A stretch of DNA of 8,003 nucleotides from an uncultured Parvularculaceae bacterium (GTDB taxonomy: Bacteria; Pseudomonadota; Alphaproteobacteria; Caulobacterales; Parvularculaceae), in assembly GCA_947259815.1 (NCBI GenBank), contig CAMYNO010000321.1:1-8003 (forward strand), read 5' to 3'. The notes under the pieces were generated by a model that did no database searches, was not told the origin of the DNA, and worked only from the letters and a program-made list of their open reading frames with translations. Every line of letters starts with the position of its first letter. Position 1 is the first letter of the stretch. Positions 1-6,552 of the stretch are shown one piece after another. The translations under genes were made by a program, and so were the position numbers.

Positions 1-111
1 CTCAAGACCCGCCATTTACGCCGCCCCCGCATGGTCGGCGGTCAGGAGGATATGATCGTCGATGTGGCGCTCGATATCCTGAAAGAGCGCGACCAGGCGG
101 GGGCGGCGTAA
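1..111 (+). CDS. dmpG: 4-hydroxy-2-oxovalerate aldolase, C-terminal end only (partial)
   Basis: This is the 3' end of a gene that starts before the window; its TAA is at 109-111. The 26 residues from base 31 begin MVGGQEDMIVDVALDIL, which matches the conserved C-terminus of the DmpG/XylK/BphI aldolases. These enzymes split 4-hydroxy-2-oxovalerate into pyruvate and acetaldehyde, and work in a complex with acetaldehyde dehydrogenase (DmpF). Codons 1-10 (LKTRHLRRPR) do not look like the family, which usually has an (I/L)-x-E-x-G-R-R-type stretch just before MVGGQ. Those bases are also the exact inverted copy of 97-126, so only about 28-111 should be trusted. The stop directly abuts the next start codon, which indicates one operon with translational coupling. 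The assignment rests on the short conserved tail together with the neighbouring pathway genes. Confidence 0.8.
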   Translation, partial: LKTRHLRRPRMVGGQEDMIVDVALDILKERDQAGAA

Positions 112-126
112 ATGGCGGGTCTTGAG
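1..126. repeat. Perfect 30-bp inverted repeat, arms 1-30 and 97-126
   Basis: Bases 1-30 are the exact reverse complement of 97-126, with 66 bases between the arms. After one mismatch, a further six bases (32-37) still match 90-95. The right arm spans the aldolase stop and the first codons of the decarboxylase, and its protein reading is normal for both genes. The left arm sits at the window edge and translates to residues unlike the aldolase family. The simplest reading is a fold-back (chimeric) sequence at a contig end. A genuine hairpin that could hide the downstream start codon is possible but less likely. Confidence 0.9.
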
Positions 127-882
127 GAGTTGGCAGTTGTCGTTGACGAAGCGCAGCGCGAGGCGCGCGCGATCCCGCAGTTGACGAAAGGCTATCCGGA
201 TTTGTCGGTTTCCGATGCATACGCAATCCAGGCCTTGTCAGTGGCGCGACGAATTGCGCGCGGCGAAAACCGCATCGGTGTCAAGATGGGACTGACCAGC
301 CGCGCGAAGATGGTGCAAGTCGGCGTGGAGGAGGCGGCCTGGGGTCGGCTGACCGACGCAATGCTGCTGGAAGAGGGCGGCGTTTTGAAGAAATCGGCCT
401 TTGTACATCCAAGGCTTGAGCCGGAAGTCGCGTTCCTCCTGAAAAAACGGCTGTCAGGTAAGGTTTCTGCGCTGGAGGCGATGTCGGCGGTTGAGGCGAT
501 CGCGCCGGCAATGGAGGTAATCGACAGCCGCTACGAGAACTTCAAGTTTTCGCTGCCAGACGTCGTCGCTGACAATACTTCGTCTTCTGGTCTCGTGATC
601 GGCGGCTGGCGTTCACCGGAAATCGACATCGCCAATCTTGGCATGGTGCTGTCGGTGAACGGGCGGCCGAAAGAGATCGGCTCCTCTGCGGCGATCCTTG
701 GTCACCCCGTGCGTTCGCTCGTGATGGCCGCGCGCATGACCGCAGAATGGGGCGAGACCTTGGAGCCCGGCCATATCGTCATGGCCGGGGGCGCGACGGC
801 GGCGCATCCGGCGAGCGTCAGAGAGACGATCAGCCTTGAGGTGCAAGATCTCGGCAGCGTCTCTATCAATGTGGAGGAGTGA
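112..882 (+). CDS. dmpH: 4-oxalocrotonate decarboxylase (meta-cleavage pathway)
   Basis: This 256-aa cytoplasmic enzyme belongs to the fumarylacetoacetase/2-keto-4-pentenoate hydratase fold. It decarboxylates 2-oxo-3-hexenedioate (the keto form of 4-oxalocrotonate) to 2-hydroxypenta-2,4-dienoate and normally pairs with the hydratase DmpE. Visible motifs are KMGLTSRAKM (58-67), HPRLEPEVAF (99-108), MEVIDSRYENFKF (134-146), VVADNTSSS (151-159) and ILGHPVRSLVM (195-205). Glu103, Glu105 and Glu135 sit where the family binds its divalent metal. The form IDSRYENFKF, together with a tautomerase gene directly downstream, favours the decarboxylase over the closely related hydratase DmpE/MhpD, which usually has a DWKI-type sequence there. 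The length is slightly below the usual ~264, mostly at the N-terminus. The ATG directly abuts the aldolase TAA; a G-rich stretch (about 97-103) is the only candidate ribosome site. Confidence 0.9.
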   Translation: MAGLEELAVVVDEAQREARAIPQLTKGYPDLSVSDAYAIQALSVARRIARGENRIGVKMGLTSRAKMVQVGVEEAAWGRLTDAMLLEEGGVLKKSAFVHPRLEPEVAFLLKKRLSGKVSALEAMSAVEAIAPAMEVIDSRYENFKFSLPDVVADNTSSSGLVIGGWRSPEIDIANLGMVLSVNGRPKEIGSSAAILGHPVRSLVMAARMTAEWGETLEPGHIVMAGGATAAHPASVRETISLEVQDLGSVSINVEE

Positions 883-886
883 AAAC

Positions 887-1105
887 ATGCCGATTATCGA
901 TGTAACCCTGTTGGAAGGCCGCACGCCGGAAAAGAAAACAGCGTTGATCCGTGAACTGACCGATGCGGCTGTGCGCGCGATTGATGCGCCTATTCAGTCC
1001 GTACGGGTCATTATAAGGGAAGTGCCGCCAGAACATTTTGCCGCTGCGGGCGTTTCGAAGGCGGACGAACGCGCAAAATTAGCAAGCGGCGGCGAAAAAG
1101 GATAG
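887..1105 (+). CDS. dmpI: 4-oxalocrotonate tautomerase
   Basis: This 72-aa protein (71 after Met removal) interconverts 2-hydroxymuconate and 2-oxo-3-hexenedioate, feeding the decarboxylase encoded just upstream. The ATG at 887 was chosen because the next residue must be the catalytic Pro1; GGAGG at 873-877 is a good ribosome site with nine bases before the start, four bases after the dmpH stop. Counting from Pro1, the known functional residues of the family are all present: Arg11 (in LLEGRT), Arg39 (in VRVIIRE) and Phe50 (in PEHFAAAG). The canonical enzyme has about 62 residues and forms a hexamer. This one carries roughly nine extra, charged C-terminal residues ending GGEKG. An in-frame start at 836 would bury Pro1 and is rejected. 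The stop is TAG at 1103-1105. Confidence 0.93.
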   Translation: MPIIDVTLLEGRTPEKKTALIRELTDAAVRAIDAPIQSVRVIIREVPPEHFAAAGVSKADERAKLASGGEKG

Positions 1106-1109
1106 AACA

Positions 1110-1934
1110 ATGAGCGGTAATCCGGAGATCGGAAAAACCATTGATGCTGGCGGCGTTAAGACCAATTATCACGATATAGGCGAAGGACGCCCGGTGATCT
1201 TGATCCATGGCTCTGGCCCTGGCGTGACGGCTTGGGCGAATTGGCGGCTCAACCTGCCGACGCTCTCGCAACACGTGCGCGCAATTGCGCCGGACATGCT
1301 GGGCTTCGGATATACAGAGCGGCCGGCGGACGGCGTTTACAATATGACGCGCTGGCGTGGGCATCTGATGGAGCTTGCCGATGCCCTTGAATTTCAGGAA
1401 TTTGATATCATCGGCAATTCTTTCGGCGGCGCGCTCGCGCTTTCCATGGCGGTTCATCACCCGGACCGGGTCCGTCGCATGGTGCTGATGGGCGCGGCAG
1501 GTCTTGAGTTTGAGCTGACCGACGCGCTCGACAAGGTATGGGGTTATGAGCCGTCTGTTAAGGCTATGCGCGCGATGCTCGATATCTTTGCCTATGACAA
1601 TTCGCTCGTCTCAGACGAGCTTGCCGAAATGCGCTACCGGGCAAGCATCCAGCCGGGCTTTCACGAGGCCTTCAGCGCAATGTTCCCGGCGCCGCGCCAA
1701 CAGCACATCACGGCGCTCGCGACGCCAGAAGAAGAGATTGCGAAAATTGCCTGTCCGACGCTGATCCTGCACGGGCGCGAAGACCGCGTCCTTCCTATGA
1801 GCAACAGCCTGCGGCTGTTCGATCTCATCAAGACATCCGAAGTTCATCTTTTCGGCAAATGCGGACATTGGACTCAGATTGAACACAAGGACCGTTTCAA
1901 TCTCCTGGTCTCCGACTTTCTTACGCGTGACTGA
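1110..1934 (+). CDS. dmpD: 2-hydroxymuconic semialdehyde hydrolase (alpha/beta hydrolase, C-C bond)
   Basis: This 274-aa cytoplasmic alpha/beta-hydrolase should cleave the ring-fission product (2-hydroxymuconic semialdehyde or an alkyl ketone analogue) to 2-hydroxypenta-2,4-dienoate plus formate or a short acid. The oxyanion-hole loop is HGSGPGVTAWANW (33-45). The nucleophile Ser104 lies in GNSFGGALAL, the wording typical of DmpD/XylF/TodF; biphenyl-type BphD usually has GNSMGG. The rest of the triad is Asp225 (HGREDRVLP) and His253 (GKCGHWTQIE). The length is normal for the family. The ATG lies four bases after the tautomerase stop, with AAGGA at 1097-1101 as ribosome site. It is the last gene of the tightly packed cluster. 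Exact substrate preference (catechol, methylcatechol or toluene-type) cannot be read from the sequence. Confidence 0.9.
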   Translation: MSGNPEIGKTIDAGGVKTNYHDIGEGRPVILIHGSGPGVTAWANWRLNLPTLSQHVRAIAPDMLGFGYTERPADGVYNMTRWRGHLMELADALEFQEFDIIGNSFGGALALSMAVHHPDRVRRMVLMGAAGLEFELTDALDKVWGYEPSVKAMRAMLDIFAYDNSLVSDELAEMRYRASIQPGFHEAFSAMFPAPRQQHITALATPEEEIAKIACPTLILHGREDRVLPMSNSLRLFDLIKTSEVHLFGKCGHWTQIEHKDRFNLLVSDFLTRD

Positions 1935-1999
1935 CCGCGTGGGCCTCGGCAGGCCGCATTGTCGTCACGTGCCGAGCATCTAGCGAGGAGGTTTTGCGA

Positions 2000-2056
2000 A
2001 TGTGTCGGCCTGATCGCAGCTTTGCGCAGCTCGTTTGGCCCGCCAGATATTTCTGA
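2000..2056 (+). CDS. Possible 18-codon leader ORF upstream of pyc
   Basis: The ATG at 2000 follows GAGGAGG (1985-1991), the strongest Shine-Dalgarno-like sequence in the gap, with 8 bases between. The ORF reads MCRPDRSFAQLVWPARYF and ends at TGA 2054-2056, 33 bases before the pyc start. No run of one amino acid is present that would indicate classical attenuation. The first palindrome (2036-2045) lies inside its 3' part. It may be a chance ORF; the only support is the ribosome site and its spacing. Confidence 0.3.
   Translation: MCRPDRSFAQLVWPARYF
2022..2051 (+). promoter_or_regulatory. Weak candidate sigma-70 promoter for pyc
   Basis: TTGCGC (2022-2027) and GATATT (2046-2051) are separated by 18 bases. 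Each matches the consensus only partly (TTGACA, TATAAT). Transcription would begin near 2058, leaving a leader of about 30 bases before pyc. The two TTTGGCnnGCCA palindromes would then lie in the spacer and just downstream of the start point, a layout common for repressor operators. This is a low-confidence reading. Confidence 0.22.
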
Positions 2057-2079
2057 TCAGTTCGATTTGGCAGGCCAAA
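2034..2079. promoter_or_regulatory. Paired palindromic sites TTTGGCnnGCCA (candidate operator)
   Basis: Two near-identical 12-mers, TTTGGCccGCCA (2034-2045) and TTTGGCagGCCA (2066-2077), are both inverted repeats. Their centres are 32 bases apart, close to three helical turns. The second extends to a perfect 6-bp arm pair (TTTGGC/GCCAAA, 2066-2079) and its last bases overlap the start of the pyc ribosome site. The palindrome CTGATCAG (2053-2060) lies between them, and a related core, CGGCagGCCG, is at 1947-1956. Identical spacing phase and symmetry suggest a dimeric regulator. No known regulator family can be named from the motif alone. Confidence 0.4.
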
Positions 2080-2088
2080 GGAACAATG

Positions 2089-5000
2089 ATGAACCCCAGG
2101 AGAATAAAAAAGCTTCTCGTTGCAAACCGAAGTGAAATCGCCATCCGGGTAATGCGCGGGGCGGCGGAGCTCGGGATCAAGACCGCGGCGATCTACGCCG
2201 AGGAAGACAACCTTGCACTGCATCGCTTCAAGGCAGATGAAAGCTATCAGGTCGGCGCGGGGGTCGGGCCGGTCAAAGCGTATCTCGACATAGAAGATAT
2301 TTTGCGCGTTGCGCGCAAATCCGGCGCCGACGCCGTTCATCCCGGTTACGGATTTTTGTCTGAAAACCCAGACTTTGCGGAACGCTGCGCCGAACAGGGG
2401 ATCGTCTTTATCGGGCCGTCACCGTCGATCTTGCGTGCGCTTGGCGACAAGGTATCGGCGCGCGCTATCGCCAAAAAAGCGGGTGTGCCCGTTGTGCCGG
2501 CGAGCGGCGCCTTGCCCGACAACGAAGCTGAGATCAAAAAAATCGCCGCCGGCGTCGGCTATCCCTTGATGCTGAAATCGAGCTGGGGCGGCGGTGGGCG
2601 CGGTATGCGCGTCATTGAAAATGAGACGGAGCTGCTCTCGGCCGTGGAAACGGGAAAACGCGAAGCCTTGTCCGCTTTCGGCAAGAGCGATGTTTATCTC
2701 GAAAAGCTTGTGCGCCATGCGCGCCATGTGGAAGTGCAAATTATTGGCGATTTTCATGGCAATCTGTTGCATCTTTTCGAGCGCGACTGTTCGGTACAGC
2801 GCCGCCACCAGAAAGTAGTGGAGCGGGCGCCAGCGCCTTATCTTGATGATGATCAGCGTCAGGAGCTTTGCAGTTTGGCTCTGAAGCTTGGTCGCGAGGT
2901 CGGCTATAACAATGCCGGCACCGTCGAGTTCCTAATGGATGCGGAGACGGGCGCCTTCTATTTTATCGAGGTCAATCCGCGCATCCAGGTGGAGCATACG
3001 GTGACCGAAGAGGTCACCGGCGTTGACATCGTCAAGGCGCAATTCCGGATTGCGGAAGGACAGGCGATCGGGTCGCCGGAAAGCGGGATCCCGGCGCAGG
3101 AGAACATTCATCTCAATGGTCACGCCCTGCAATGCCGGGTGACCACAGAGAATCCGGAAGAAAACTTCATTCCCGATTACGGCCGTATCGTCGCCTATCG
3201 CGGCGCGACAGGTTTTGGCATCCGCCTCGACGGCGGCACGGCCTATGCGGGTGCGCAGGTGACGAGGTTCTATGACTCGCTGCTGGAGAAAGTGACCGCC
3301 TGGGCGCCGACGCCGGAGGAAGCGATCAATCGCATGTCGCGGGCTTTGAACGAGTTCCGCATTCGCGGCGTCGCCACTAATCTCGTCTTCCTTGCAAACC
3401 TCGTCAATCATCCGAAGTTCCGCTCGAATGAGTATACGACGCGGTTCATCGACGAGACGCCGGAGTTGTTCGCGTTTCCCAAACGCAAGGACCGCGCAAC
3501 AAAGCTTTTGCGCTTCCTCGCTGATGTCAATGTCAACGGCAATCCGGAAGTAAAGGGCCGGGCGGAGCCGGCGCGCCATGTAGACCCCGTTCTGCCGGAT
3601 GTGGCGGGCAGTCCTATCCCGGCCGGTATGCGCGATAAGCTGAAAGAGCTCGGTCCTGCCGCCTTCGGCAAGTGGGTGCGCGAGCAAAAACAGGTTTTTG
3701 TTACCGACACGACCATGCGCGACGCGCATCAGTCGCTTCTGGCGACGCGCATGCGGACTTACGACATGGTTCAGGCCGCACCCCATTATGCGCGGCGTTT
3801 GCCCAATCTCTTTTCGCTGGAATGCTGGGGTGGCGCGACTTTTGACGTCGCCATGCGCTTCCTGAAAGAAGACCCATGGCGGCGGCTGGAGTTGCTTCGC
3901 GAAGCGGCGCCGAATATCCCGTTGCAGATGCTGCTGCGCGCCTCGAATGCGGTCGGCTACACGAACTATCCGGACAATGTGGTGCAGTATTTTGTGGAAC
4001 GCGCCGCGGATACGGGCGTCGATATTTTCCGCGTCTTCGATTCCCTCAATTGGGCGGAGAATATGTATGTGGCCATGGAGGCGGTTCAGAAGACCGGCGC
4101 CGTGTGTGAGGCCGCGATCTGTTATTCCGGCGATCTGACGAGCGAGCATGAAACAAAGTTCACGCTCGATTACTATCTGAAACTCGCCAAAGACCTTGAG
4201 GCGCATGGTGCCCATATGCTGGCGATCAAGGACATGGCGGGCGTCGCCAAACCGCGCGCGGCGAAGCTGCTCGTGGCGGCATTGAAAGAAGAAACATCAC
4301 TGCCCGTCCACTTCCATACCCATGACACCAGCGGTGCCTCCTCGGCCTCTGTGCTGGCGGCTGTCGACGCCGGCGCCGATATTGTCGATGCGGCGCTCGA
4401 TTCCATGAGCGGGCTGACGGCGCAGCCGCCGCTCGGCTCCATTGTCGCCGCGCTCGAAGGCGGTGCGCGCGATCCCGGCCTTGATGACAAGTCGATCCGC
4501 GAGTTGAGTTTTTACTGGGAGGCGGTGCGCGATCTCTACGCCGCCTTTGAAAGTGACGTGCGTTCCGGCGCATCGGAGGTTTATCTTCACGCCATGCCGG
4601 GCGGCCAGTTCACGAACTTGCGCGAACAGGCGCGCTCTCTCGGTATCGAAGGGGAGCGCTGGCATGAGGTGGCGCAGGCTTATGCGGACGTCAACGAGAT
4701 GTTCGGCAATATCGTCAAGGTCACGCCGAGCTCCAAGGTTGTCGGCGACATGGCGCTATCTATGGTGTCGGCCGGACTGACGCGCGCGGATGTTGAAAAC
4801 CCGAATAAAGACATTTCATTCCCGGAATCGGTAGTATCTTTCTTCCATGGCGATCTCGGCCAGCCCCATGGCGGCTTTCCGAAAGCGCTGCAACAGAAAA
4901 TCCTGAAAGGCGCGACGCCGATCACCGACCGGCCCGGCAAACACATGCCGTCAGTGGATCTAGAGGCCAAACGCGAGGAAACCGCTGAAGCGCTGGGCGT

Positions 5001-5538
5001 CGCCGTCAGCGATAATGATCTCGCTTCAGCGCTTCTTTATCCGAAAGTGTTCGCCGCCTTCGCGAAGTTCCGCGGCGACTATGGCGATATGAGCGTGTTG
5101 CCGACGGATGAGTTCTTTTACGGCCTGCCGCCGGAAAAGGAGATCTCTGTCGAGATCGAACATGGCAAGACGCTGATCATTCAGTGCCAGTCGGTCTCCG
5201 ACGCTGACGAAGAGGGGCGAGCACGCGTCTTCTTTTCCCTCAATGGACAGCCACGGACCATCAATGTCCGCGACGCTTCACGCGAAGACAAGCTCGTCAA
5301 TCACAAAAAGGCGGAACCCGGTGACCTCAATTCGGTGGGCGCTCCTATGCCAGGCGCTGTCACGGAAATTCGTATCACGTTAAACGACATGGTGAAGGCG
5401 GGTGAAACGCTCGTTATTCTCGAAGCCATGAAGATGGAAGTGAAAGTCGCCGCGGAGACCGACGGTGTGGTCAAGCGCATTGCCGTTGCTGCTGGCGACC
5501 AGGTTGACGCAAAGGATTTGTTGGTGGAATTGGAGTAA
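2089..5538 (+). CDS. pyc: Pyruvate carboxylase (biotin-dependent, single polypeptide)
   Basis: This 1149-aa enzyme makes oxaloacetate from pyruvate, bicarbonate and ATP in the cytoplasm, refilling the TCA cycle; such enzymes act as tetramers and are usually activated by acetyl-CoA. Domain order is biotin carboxylase (about 1-450), carboxyltransferase (about 535-840), a linking/allosteric region, and the biotin carrier (about 1080-1149). Visible residues are the ATP-grasp lysine Lys163 with the loop GGGGRGM (167-173) and EVNPRIQVEH (294-303). In the carboxyltransferase they are metal ligands Asp545 (TTMRDAHQS), carboxylated Lys714 (AIKDMAG), His743 and His745 (HFHTHD), and Thr879 in VTPSSK. 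Biotin is attached at Lys1115 in EAMKMEV. Numbering runs three to four below that recalled for the Rhizobium etli enzyme, supporting this start. ATG 2086 and ATG 2089 are adjacent; 2089 is preferred because AAGGA (2078-2082) then has six bases of spacing. The gene appears intact. Confidence 0.95.
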   Translation: MNPRRIKKLLVANRSEIAIRVMRGAAELGIKTAAIYAEEDNLALHRFKADESYQVGAGVGPVKAYLDIEDILRVARKSGADAVHPGYGFLSENPDFAERCAEQGIVFIGPSPSILRALGDKVSARAIAKKAGVPVVPASGALPDNEAEIKKIAAGVGYPLMLKSSWGGGGRGMRVIENETELLSAVETGKREALSAFGKSDVYLEKLVRHARHVEVQIIGDFHGNLLHLFERDCSVQRRHQKVVERAPAPYLDDDQRQELCSLALKLGREVGYNNAGTVEFLMDAETGAFYFIEVNPRIQVEHTVTEEVTGVDIVKAQFRIAEGQAIGSPESGIPAQENIHLNGHALQCRVTTENPEENFIPDYGRIVAYRGATGFGIRLDGGTAYAGAQVTRFYDSLLEKVTAWAPTPEEAINRMSRALNEFRIRGVATNLVFLANLVNHPKFRSNEYTTRFIDETPELFAFPKRKDRATKLLRFLADVNVNGNPEVKGRAEPARHVDPVLPDVAGSPIPAGMRDKLKELGPAAFGKWVREQKQVFVTDTTMRDAHQSLLATRMRTYDMVQAAPHYARRLPNLFSLECWGGATFDVAMRFLKEDPWRRLELLREAAPNIPLQMLLRASNAVGYTNYPDNVVQYFVERAADTGVDIFRVFDSLNWAENMYVAMEAVQKTGAVCEAAICYSGDLTSEHETKFTLDYYLKLAKDLEAHGAHMLAIKDMAGVAKPRAAKLLVAALKEETSLPVHFHTHDTSGASSASVLAAVDAGADIVDAALDSMSGLTAQPPLGSIVAALEGGARDPGLDDKSIRELSFYWEAVRDLYAAFESDVRSGASEVYLHAMPGGQFTNLREQARSLGIEGERWHEVAQAYADVNEMFGNIVKVTPSSKVVGDMALSMVSAGLTRADVENPNKDISFPESVVSFFHGDLGQPHGGFPKALQQKILKGATPITDRPGKHMPSVDLEAKREETAEALGVAVSDNDLASALLYPKVFAAFAKFRGDYGDMSVLPTDEFFYGLPPEKEISVEIEHGKTLIIQCQSVSDADEEGRARVFFSLNGQPRTINVRDASREDKLVNHKKAEPGDLNSVGAPMPGAVTEIRITLNDMVKAGETLVILEAMKMEVKVAAETDGVVKRIAVAAGDQVDAKDLLVELE

Positions 5539-5632
5539 TGTTTCCCGTTCTTGAATGCGGTTAGGCGTTTTTGAGCGCGACCTAATCAACGTGTTCTGAA
5601 TGTAACCGACTGTTTTATATAATAACCCGGCC
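5539..5632. other. Short gap between pyc and the IS3-family element
   Basis: These 94 bases hold no gene. TTAGG (5561-5565) and CCTAA (5581-5585) form a short inverted repeat, but no T-run follows, so it is a poor terminator. The last 25 bases are AT-rich and contain a perfect TATAAT at 5618-5623 with no good -35 partner (the best match is TTCTGA at 5594-5599). It would point into the insertion sequence starting ten bases downstream. Confidence 0.5.
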
Positions 5633-5633
5633 T

Positions 5634-5658
5634 GAACCTCCCCGGGTTTGCCGGAGGC
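5634..5658 (+). repeat. Left terminal inverted repeat of the IS3-family element
   Basis: The repeat matches the reverse complement of 7979-8003 at 20 of 25 bases: the outer 12 and inner 8 are identical, and the five between all differ. The likely outermost base is T at 5633. Confidence 0.9.
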
Positions 5659-5682
5659 TCCTCTTCTTAAGAGATTGGAGCC

Positions 5683-6015
5683 ATGACAGAGAGAACGAGA
5701 CGGGGGCGGTATTCGGCTGAGGTGCGTTAGCGCGCCGTAAGGATGGTGGAGCAGCAACGCCATGAGTAAGGGTCGCAATGGGCGGCGATCGTGTCGATTG
5801 CCGGCAAGATCGGATGTAGTGCACAGACGATGCACAACTGGGTGACGCAGGCTGAGCGCGATGCTGGGAAGCAGATCGTGCCGACCAGCGAGGACCGAGA
5901 TTGGATCAAGGCTTTGGAACGTGAGAATCGTGAGCTCCGCCAGGCCAACGAGATACTCCGCAAGGCCTCAGCTTATTTCGCACAGGCAGAGCTCGACTGC
6001 CGGTCGAAGACATGA
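5683..6015 (+). pseudogene. IS3-family transposase OrfA with two in-frame stops
   Basis: Read from ATG 5683 to TGA 6013-6015, this frame encodes about 110 residues of a typical IS3 OrfA: a helix-turn-helix DNA-binding region (around SIAGKIGCSAQTMHNWV) followed by a leucine-zipper-like coiled coil (IKALERENRELRQANEILR). TAG at 5728-5730 (codon 16) stands where relatives have Glu in a VRERAVRMV-like stretch; one base change from GAG explains it. TAA at 5767-5769 (codon 29) stands where an aromatic or similar residue precedes GSQWAAI; one change from TAT or TAC would do. Both are substitutions, since the frame continues normally. A GTG at 5791 could restart translation but would lose part of the DNA-binding region. 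The end overlaps the orfB start by four bases (ATGA). Confidence 0.88.
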
Positions 6016-6537
6016 TCCGGTTCATTGAGGACCACCGGGATCAGTATGGGGTCGAGCCAATTTGCAGAGTGCTGCCAATTGCCCCATCCAGCTATTACGA
6101 GCACGCAAGACGTATTCGCCAGCCGGAGACGGCGCCGCCGCGTGTGCAGCGCGACGCGATGTTGAGATCAGAGATCAGGCGGGTCTGGAAGGATAACTTC
6201 CGCGTCTATGGCGCACCCAAGGTCTGGCGGCAGCTGAACCGCGAAGGCATTGCTGTTGCCCGCTGCACGGTCGAACGCCTGATGCGGGAGATGGGCTTGT
6301 CGGGTGCTGTTCGGGGCAAGAAGGTCCGCACGACCATTCCCGAAGCAGGCGCACCATGCACGATGGACAAGGTGAACCGGAACTTCTGTGTGCCTGCGCC
6401 AAACAGCTTGTGGGTCAGCGATTTCACCTATATCTCGACCTCGAGCGGCTTCGATTATGTCGCCTTTGTCATCGACGCCTTTGCAAGGCGGATCGTCGGT
6501 TGGCGGGTCAGCCGCACGGCGCATGCGAGCTTCGTCC

Positions 6538-6539
6538 TA
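6538..6539. repeat. TA target duplication, left of IS630
   Basis: IS630/Tc1-type elements insert at TA and duplicate it. This TA and that at 7586-7587 flank the element. The rebuilt empty site reads CTAG (CC-TA-GA context), the preferred IS630 target. Confidence 0.9.
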
Positions 6540-6552
6540 AAGCCTATCGCGT

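Larger units (their letters stand above)
1935..2088 (+). other. Intergenic leader between dmpD and pyc
   Basis: This 154-base gap separates the packed catabolic genes from pyc. No stem followed by a T-run, and hence no clear intrinsic terminator, is visible after dmpD. A 7-bp inverted repeat (CTCGGCA at 1945-1951, TGCCGAG at 1970-1976) is weak. The rest is palindrome-rich: CGGCagGCCG (1947-1956), TGGCccGCCA (2036-2045), CTGATCAG (2053-2060) and TTTGGCagGCCAAA (2066-2079). A possible small leader ORF lies at 2000-2056. Lack of a terminator leaves read-through from the catabolic operon into pyc possible. Confidence 0.6.

Noticed and set aside
836..886. Upstream in-frame ATG at 836 for the tautomerase
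   Set aside because: It lies inside the decarboxylase gene and would bury the catalytic N-terminal proline, which must follow the initiator Met.
1945..1976. CTCGGCA...TGCCGAG stem after dmpD as a terminator
   Set aside because: The seven-pair stem has an 18-base loop and no downstream T-run.
2035..2088. Upstream ATG at 2035 as the pyc start (18 extra residues)
   Set aside because: No ribosome site precedes it, the extra residues do not match the family, and the start at 2089 has AAGGA at proper spacing and gives family-like numbering of active-site residues.
2932..4215. Long (427-codon) open frame on the minus strand
   Set aside because: It lies wholly antisense to the pyruvate carboxylase core and its translation is Arg/His-rich without family motifs. 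High-GC third-position bias commonly leaves such antisense frames open.
5561..5585. TTAGG...CCTAA inverted repeat after pyc as a terminator
   Set aside because: The stem is only five pairs with a 15-base loop, and no T-run follows; the T-run present lies in the loop.
5728..5769. Stop codon reassignment suggested by in-frame TAG and TAA in orfA
   Set aside because: TAG ends the tautomerase, TAA ends pyc and the aldolase, and TGA ends the decarboxylase, all at family-normal lengths. Pseudogene decay is simpler.
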